64,000 nt of DNA. Source: Selenomonas sputigena ATCC 35185. Lineage in GTDB: Bacteria; Bacillota; Negativicutes; Selenomonadales; Selenomonadaceae. Positions within the stretch are counted from its first letter, which is position 1, and the number at the start of each line of letters is the position of its first letter. The position numbers were made by a program, and so were the translations under genes. The stretch spans positions 2,504,362 through 2,568,361 of the forward strand of contig NC_015437.1 of the NCBI RefSeq assembly GCF_000208405.1. The letters are read 5' to 3'. Of this stretch, positions 59,564 to 64,000 are shown in pieces. The notes under the pieces were generated by a model, which was not told the origin of the DNA, made no database searches, and saw only the letters and a program-made list of their open reading frames with translations.

Positions 59564-60943
59564 TCACTTGCCGACGCAGAAGCGTGAAAATATTTCATCC
59601 AATACGTCATCTCCCACCGTTTCCCCCGTGATCTCCCCGAGTTTTTCCAAAGAAGAGCGCAGATCGATAGAGATGAAATCGAGCCCCAGTCCCTGATCCA
59701 TCGTGGAAATCGCGGCGGTAAGATGATCTGCCGCCGCTTCCAAAAGATTCTTCGTGCGCAGGTCGGCGACGAACGAGCCTTCCCCCGACCTTTCCTCACC
59801 GTCATAAACCTTTTCCAAAATAGCGGCCGCCAAAGGAGAAATCCCTTCTTCCTCCTTCGTCGTGATTTCAATCAGAGGAAGATGTACCAAATTTTGCAGC
59901 CGTTCGGTATCAAGAACGCGCGGCAGATCGCTCTTCGTCACGACGATGAGCGCATCCTTTCCCTCAAGCAAGGCGAGGATCTCCTCATCCTCCGCCTCCA
60001 GAGGCCGAGAACCGTCAAAGAGAGCGAGCACGAGCGCGGCGCTTTTCACATGCGCACGCGCCTTCTCCACGCCGATGCGCTCGACGGCATCCTCCGTCGT
60101 CCGTATGCCTGCCGTGTCGATGATCCGCAAAGGCACGCCGCCAATATCGGCATACTCCTCAATGGTATCACGCGTTGTTCCCGGAACGTCGGTGACGATG
60201 GCACGATCTTCGCGCAGCAGGGCATTCAGGAGGCTTGACTTTCCCACATTCGGTCTTCCGACAATTGCCGTTTCCAAGCCGTCGCGCAGGATGCGTCCCG
60301 TATGCGCCGTCTGCACGATGCGGCGCAGCGACGCATGGAGGGCCGACACCTTTTCCCGCGCCTCCTCTACAACAATTTCATCGACGCCCTCCTCGGGAAA
60401 ATCAATGACGGCTTCCAAATGGGCAAGGAGAGCCAAAATATCCTCTCGCATCGAGCGTATGCGCTCCGAGAAATGACCGGCCAGATGCCCCGCCGCCATT
60501 TCCAGCCCCTTTTCCGTCTTCGCCTGCACCACGTCCATGACGGCCTGCGCCTCGGCCAGATCAAGCCTGCCGTTCAAGAAGGCGCGTTTTGTGAACTCGC
60601 CTCGTTCCGCAGCCCGCGCCCCGTGACGATACGTCAATGCTAAAACCTCGCGCAGGGAAACAGCTCCGCCGTGGCATTGCAATTCCACGACGTCTTCCTT
60701 CGTATAAGAATGGGGCGCACGCATGACGAGGCAAAGGGCCTCATCGACGAGGCGGCCATCCTCTCGCACGACTGTACCGTAGAGAAGATCCCGCGCACCT
60801 GCGTCAGCGAGCTTCCTGGCGCCTGCAGCGCAAAACATGCGCGAAGCCGTCTCTATGGCAGAGGCGCCGGAAAGGCGCACGATGCCGACGCCTCCTTCCC
60901 CGACCGCTGTCGCAATGGCGCTGATCGTATCTGCCTGCTGCAA
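59564..60943 (-). CDS. mnmE: tRNA modification GTPase MnmE
   Basis: This 459-residue protein has an N-terminal tetrahydrofolate-binding domain ([21 protein letters not shown]). A helical region with an inserted G domain from about residue 215 follows: P-loop [22 protein letters not shown]. The C-terminal end CVGK has the catalytic cysteine, expected as CIGK-type. It works with MnmG. The start is a TTG behind GGGGA, chosen by family length; an upstream frame extension runs through a terminator. Confidence 0.96.
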   Translation of the reverse strand: MQQADTISAIATAVGEGGVGIVRLSGASAIETASRMFCAAGARKLADAGARDLLYGTVVREDGRLVDEALCLVMRAPHSYTKEDVVELQCHGGAVSLREVLALTYRHGARAAERGEFTKRAFLNGRLDLAEAQAVMDVVQAKTEKGLEMAAGHLAGHFSERIRSMREDILALLAHLEAVIDFPEEGVDEIVVEEAREKVSALHASLRRIVQTAHTGRILRDGLETAIVGRPNVGKSSLLNALLREDRAIVTDVPGTTRDTIEEYADIGGVPLRIIDTAGIRTTEDAVERIGVEKARAHVKSAALVLALFDGSRPLEAEDEEILALLEGKDALIVVTKSDLPRVLDTERLQNLVHLPLIEITTKEEEGISPLAAAILEKVYDGEERSGEGSFVADLRTKNLLEAAADHLTAAISTMDQGLGLDFISIDLRSSLEKLGEITGETVGDDVLDEIFSRFCVGK

Positions 60944-60963
60944 TTCGTTCCCCCCTGCAAGGA

Positions 60964-60995
60964 AAGAAAAAGGCTGTCGCTCGCTGCAACAGCCC
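60964..60995 (-). terminator. terminator or attenuator between jag and mnmE
   Basis: On the minus strand GGCTGTTGC pairs with GCGACAGCC, followed by TTTTTCTTT. Confidence 0.8.
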
Positions 60996-61008
60996 GATTT
61001 CAATCCAA

Positions 61009-62040
61009 TCAATAATCCTCTTCACGCATAGAGCCGTCCATACGCGAAACGCGATGCTTCGGCTCAATGACGACCTTGCGAAAAGGCTCATCGCCCGCGC
61101 TGTAAGTCAAAACGCGATGATTCTCCTGCAGTGCAAGGTGAATGATCTTTCGCTCATGGCGGTTCATCGGCTCCAAGACGACGCGCTGGTTCGTGCGGCA
61201 GCAGCGCTCCGCCAAGCGCGCTGCCAGACGGTAAAGCGTCTCCTCACGGCGCTCGCGGTAATCTTCAATATCGAGGATGATGCGCACGCGTTCCTCCGTC
61301 AATCCCTGGTTGGCAGCGAGATTGACGAGATACTGCAAAGCATCGAGCGTCTGCCCGTGCTTGCCGATGAGTATGCCGAGATTGTGCCCGGAGAGATTCA
61401 GCTCGATTGAATGAGGCCGATCCTTTCTCTCGATGGCGACTTCAAGATCCATTGCTCGAAAAATCTGCTGCAGGAAATCCTCCGCCTTTTTAATCGGCAC
61501 TGCAGCGTCGGCAGGACTCAGGAAATTGCGAACCTTCTCCTCACGAGAACGCCCGGCAACTGAATCGGATGCGTAGGAACGTCTGCCCGAAGAGAAACGC
61601 TCGCGGCGCGGTTCCGCATAAGAACGATTTTCTCTCGAGGGAGAGTAGGAAAAGCCGCGATCCACAATGGTTTCCTGCCTGCCCGGCGTCGTATCATGAG
61701 AGACGGCGGACGCACTTTCGGACGCCTCGGACGACTCCTTCGTCAAGACAGGCGCCTCCTCCTTTTCCTCCGCACGCTCTTCTTCCCGTTCCTCACGGCG
61801 CTCCTCAAGAACTTCTTCCCGCTTTTTTTGCGGCAAAGTTTCCTGCGGCTGCGGCAAAGGCTCTTCCTTCGCCGTAACGCGCACTTTCGCCGCACGCTTT
61901 CCAATCAAACCAAAGAAGCCGTTCGACGGCTCCTCGATGACCTCCACCGTGCAGCGATCCTTCGGGAGACGCAGGGCGAAGAGTGCAGCTTCAATCGCTT
62001 CTTCCACCGTCTTTCCGGTTCTTTCCACGAAATCCGCCAT
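61009..62040 (-). CDS. khpB: RNA-binding protein Jag/KhpB (SpoIIIJ-associated)
   Basis: A 343-residue protein. The Jag N-domain at residues about 1-50 has EPSNGFFGLIGKRAAKVRV. An unusually long acidic and Arg/Ser-rich linker spans about 55-185. A KH domain has LGILIGKHGQTLDALQYLV, and a C-terminal R3H domain has MNRHERKIIHLALQ. It binds RNA and links to cell-wall control in other Firmicutes. The ATG follows AAGGAG at nine bases. One base separates it from yidC. Confidence 0.93.
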   Translation of the reverse strand: MADFVERTGKTVEEAIEAALFALRLPKDRCTVEVIEEPSNGFFGLIGKRAAKVRVTAKEEPLPQPQETLPQKKREEVLEERREEREEERAEEKEEAPVLTKESSEASESASAVSHDTTPGRQETIVDRGFSYSPSRENRSYAEPRRERFSSGRRSYASDSVAGRSREEKVRNFLSPADAAVPIKKAEDFLQQIFRAMDLEVAIERKDRPHSIELNLSGHNLGILIGKHGQTLDALQYLVNLAANQGLTEERVRIILDIEDYRERREETLYRLAARLAERCCRTNQRVVLEPMNRHERKIIHLALQENHRVLTYSAGDEPFRKVVIEPKHRVSRMDGSMREEDY

Positions 62041-62041
62041 A

Positions 62042-62710
62042 TCAGGCAACTCCTTTCTTTCCCGTGACGTCCTCGTTTCGGTACATCCACCACTGCTGCA
62101 CGATCTGCACGAGGTTCATCGTCACCCAATAGAGAACAAGTCCCGAAGCGAAATTCAAGCTGATCCAGCCGATGAAGATCGGCATGACGATCATCATGAT
62201 CTTCATCTGTTGATTCGTTTCCGTCGAAGTCTGTTTCTGCACGAACCACGTCGAAAGTGCGGAAAGCACCGGCAATATATAGTGCGGATCGGGCTCGGAA
62301 AGCGACGCGAGCCACAGAAAGGACGGCGTCCCCGAATACGCATAGCCCTGCAGCGCATAAAACATGCCCATGAGAATCGGCATCTGTATGAGGAGCGGCA
62401 GACACCCCGCGAGAGGATTCACGCCGGCTTCTTTATACAGCTCGCCGATCTTCTGCTGCATCATCTGCGGGTTGTCCTTATACTTTTCCTGCAGCTTCTT
62501 CATCTTCGGCTGCAGTTCCTGCATGCCCTTCATCGAACGAACCTGCTTGACCGTCAGAGGATAGAGGCATACCTTGATGAGGATCGTCAGCAAAATGATG
62601 GCAATCCCGTAATTTTCAAAACCAAGAAGACCTGTAAACGCATACAGATTCTCCAACATGAACTGAATCACCGCAATGACGGGATGAAACAGCGACGATA
62701 AAAACTCCAA
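62042..62710 (-). CDS. yidC: membrane protein insertase YidC (OxaA type)
   Basis: This 222-residue inner-membrane protein has five hydrophobic segments. The family stretch MQELQPKMKKLQEKYKDN and CLPLLIQMPILMGMFYAL are visible. It has neither the large periplasmic domain of Gram-negative YidC nor an obvious lipobox; it is the Firmicute form. The start is a TTG (AGGATG upstream). It inserts membrane proteins alone or with Sec. Confidence 0.95.
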   Translation of the reverse strand: MEFLSSLFHPVIAVIQFMLENLYAFTGLLGFENYGIAIILLTILIKVCLYPLTVKQVRSMKGMQELQPKMKKLQEKYKDNPQMMQQKIGELYKEAGVNPLAGCLPLLIQMPILMGMFYALQGYAYSGTPSFLWLASLSEPDPHYILPVLSALSTWFVQKQTSTETNQQMKIMMIVMPIFIGWISLNFASGLVLYWVTMNLVQIVQQWWMYRNEDVTGKKGVA

Positions 62711-62730
62711 ATCACCACATCCTAATTTTC

Positions 62731-62940
62731 CTATGGTACAGGGTCGTAGCCACCCTTATGAAAAGGATGGCAGCGCAGAATCCTCTTGATGGCAAGGAAA
62801 CTGCCCTTTGCCGCCCCATATTTTTCAACAGCAATCATTGCATACTCCGAGCATGTCGGAATATAGCGGCACGAAGGCGGCTTCAAAGGAGAAAGAAAGC
62901 CGCGATAAAAACGAATGAGAAGCAGAAGCACGACTTTCAT
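62731..62940 (-). CDS. yidD: membrane protein insertion efficiency factor YidD
   Basis: This 69-residue protein is amphipathic. The conserved [29 protein letters not shown] is seen in part ([10 protein letters not shown]), as is [13 protein letters not shown]. It overlaps rnpA by four bases, the normal arrangement. Confidence 0.97.
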   Translation of the reverse strand: MKVVLLLLIRFYRGFLSPLKPPSCRYIPTCSEYAMIAVEKYGAAKGSFLAIKRILRCHPFHKGGYDPVP

Positions 62941-63323
62941 CTGCCGCGCCTTCTCTCGCTTTTAGAAGCCTCGTTGTCTCCTGCCATGATTTCGGCCTTC
63001 CTTCCCAAAGCGAGGAAAGCCTTCTCCAAATCCTGGCATTTGACGTCGAGAGCCGCCTTCCTGCCCACGAGCAGGAGGGAAAAACCCTCCTCGATTTCAA
63101 CCTGATGCAGACGATAAGACTCGCGGAGCAATCTTTTGACCCGATTGCGCTTCACGGCATTGCCGAGCTTCTTGCCTGCGGCAAAACCGACTTTTCCCTG
63201 GAGTCCATGCGAACGAAAGACATAAAGCACGAGAAATCTGTTTGCATACGATTTTCCGCGGGAATAAACAGCCTGAAAATCCTTCTTCTTTTTCAAGATG
63301 CGGCTTCTCGGCAAACCCAACAT
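62937..63323 (-). CDS. rnpA: ribonuclease P protein component
   Basis: This 128-residue basic protein joins the RNase P RNA to mature tRNA 5' ends. The RNR motif is [14 protein letters not shown] at about residues 57-70. The C-terminus has a basic tail (SKSERRRGR). It lies between rpmH and yidD as in nearly all Firmicutes. Confidence 0.97.
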   Translation of the reverse strand: MLGLPRSRILKKKKDFQAVYSRGKSYANRFLVLYVFRSHGLQGKVGFAAGKKLGNAVKRNRVKRLLRESYRLHQVEIEEGFSLLLVGRKAALDVKCQDLEKAFLALGRKAEIMAGDNEASKSERRRGR

Positions 63324-63368
63324 GCAAGAACCCTTTCATTAAAAATCAAAATGCTTTGTCATTTCATG

Positions 63369-63390
63369 AAAAAAGGTCACCGGAGTGACC
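63369..63390 (-). terminator. attenuator between rpmH and rnpA
   Basis: On the minus strand GGTCACTCCGGTGACC followed by TTTTTT. It probably lowers rnpA expression relative to rpmH. Confidence 0.8.
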
Positions 63391-63400
63391 TAGCGAGTGA

Positions 63401-63535
63401 TTACGCAGACAACTTCTTTCTGCCTTTTGCGCGCCTTCTCTTCAGGACGAGACGGCCGCCTTTCGTCTTCATACGCTCGCGGAAACCATGCGTCTTCTTG
63501 CGCCAATGGTTATTCGGCTGATACGTCATCTTCAT
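63401..63535 (-). CDS. rpmH: 50S ribosomal protein L34
   Basis: This 44-residue protein has the family pattern [18 protein letters not shown] and ends GRKKLSA. GGGGAGGTGG lies upstream of the ATG. It is the first gene of the rpmH-rnpA-yidD-yidC-jag-mnmE-mnmG-rsmG block, read away from the origin. Confidence 0.98.
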   Translation of the reverse strand: MKMTYQPNNHWRKKTHGFRERMKTKGGRLVLKRRRAKGRKKLSA

Positions 63536-63648
63536 TCAAATCCACCTCCCCAAAAGAATTCTAGGAATCGCTGATACATCGAGCGATTCATTCAGTCAAA
63601 ATGCAAAAGAACACAAAATGCCCCTACTATCGCTTTTAACTACGCTAA

Positions 63649-63677
63649 ATTATAGCCCAGAGACAATCGAGTGTCAA
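63649..63677 (-). promoter_or_regulatory. promoter of rpmH operon
   Basis: On the minus strand TTGACA (63672-63677), 17 bases, TATAAT (63649-63654): a perfect sigma-70 promoter. Confidence 0.93.
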
Positions 63678-63689
63678 GGATTTTCCACG

Positions 63690-64000
63690 GTTTCGCGCGG
63701 AGAAGCCTTGCATTTTCCTGTCCTTCTTGTGGATAAACGAGCCTTTCCTCTTTTTAGGAACGAATTGCCTGTTGATAACTCTTTTGCAGTCTGCTAAGAT
63801 ATTTATAGCCAACCGACCATTTATACACAGAGATATGCACATTATCCACAGGCAGAGAAGATATTTCCACAAGAATTTTTATCCATTTCCTTCATTATAT
63901 AAAGAGAAACATTTTTTCCGCCTGACTGCACGTCGTTCCTGCCATTTCCTCTGCGTTTGGCTTCTCTCATTTTTTATCTTTTATCCACAGTATGTGAATA
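63690..64000. other. rpmH-dnaA side of the replication origin (oriC), partial
   Basis: Perfect DnaA boxes lie at 63728-63736 (reverse), 63842-63850 and 63981-63989. One-mismatch boxes lie at 63770-63778 and 63821-63829. The segment is AT-rich and holds no gene. dnaA is expected just beyond the window end. Confidence 0.88.

Larger units (their letters stand above)
46080..60170. repeat. cluster of TGATACCA / TGGTATCA octamers near the origin
   Basis: Sixteen exact copies of TGATACCA or its complement start at 46107, 46309, 46999, 47044, 48951, 49084, 49793, 50790, 50822, 51992, 52001, 52973, 58136, 58751, 58976 and 60163. One-base variants lie at 46080, 47657, 48885, 48932, 52193, 55320, 55387 and 55771. 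I find only two exact copies in the first 46 kb (17480 and 18766). They occur in genes and intergenic DNA and on both strands. Confidence 0.8.

Noticed and set aside
1..64000. tRNA, rRNA, prophage or CRISPR loci
   Set aside because: No cloverleaf with a TTCGANNC-type arm, ribosomal RNA stretch, phage structural gene or repeat-spacer array was seen by eye.

Overview
The window is about 57-60% GC by eye and looks like the chromosome of a Gram-negative Firmicute (Negativicutes, most likely Selenomonadaceae). It combines Firmicute-type signals with outer-membrane genes. The Firmicute side is the rpmH-rnpA-yidD-yidC-jag-mnmE-mnmG-rsmG-parA-parB order, strong AGGAGG Shine-Dalgarno sites, a pfl/ZTP riboswitch and Clostridia-type split MetH and PurH. 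The outer-membrane side is two TonB-dependent receptors. Genus assignment is inference. The right end runs into the replication origin: DnaA boxes lie upstream of rpmH, and dnaA itself should lie just beyond base 64000.

Layout. 0-1.1 kb: end of pflB plus pflA. 1.4-4.8 kb: two lipoproteins, a secreted protein and a VWA protein. 4.9-6.2 kb: IS3-family copy 1, with a nonsense mutation in orfB. 6.2-11.2 kb: a GlcF/GlcD-type oxidase pair diverging from a DASS carboxylate transporter. 11.3-12.2 kb: a CYTH protein and a type I toxin-antitoxin locus (A). 12.4-15.0 kb: purB and purA. 15.3-23.8 kb: an iron-complex uptake cluster (FecCD permease, ATPase, ABC-2 exporter pair, binding protein, two tandem TonB receptors). 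24-28.9 kb: an acidic Trp-rich-tail protein, iron alcohol dehydrogenase, PepSY protein, IS copy 2 (intact) and an OB-fold lipoprotein. 29.0-29.35 kb: type I toxin-antitoxin locus B. 29.4-33.8 kb: a ClpX-like ATPase and a tandemly duplicated operon of a small helical protein plus a HipA-like kinase (plus an AbiEi-like protein). 34-45 kb: MetE-family enzyme, APC permease, FIST-GGDEF protein, Fur-family regulator, NTF2-like protein, PAS/degenerate-GGDEF protein, two Usp proteins, threonine dehydratase and TauE/SafE. 45-64 kb: superoxide reductase, cupin, M23 peptidase, DUF4446, parB/parA with four parS sites, split cobalamin methionine synthase, pfkA, a ZTP-riboswitch-controlled purH-type gene, and the mnmG-to-rpmH origin block.

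The most interesting signals lie outside ordinary genes. (1) Two Fst/par-like type I toxin-antitoxin loci each have a 34-36 aa membrane peptide, a converging antisense RNA, a shared bidirectional terminator and their own matching direct repeats. Locus A has been lengthened by insertion of an intergenic repeat. (2) A family of about 11 modular intergenic repeats carries compensating hairpins. (3) The octamer TGATACCA/TGGTATCA occurs 16 times between 46.1 and 60.2 kb but only twice that I found elsewhere. (4) The duplicated HipA-like kinase operon has no visible HipB. (5) Both IS copies sit, in opposite orientations, inside the same kind of C5/G5 palindrome. (6) A DnaA-box cluster lies about 8 kb from the rpmH-side origin.
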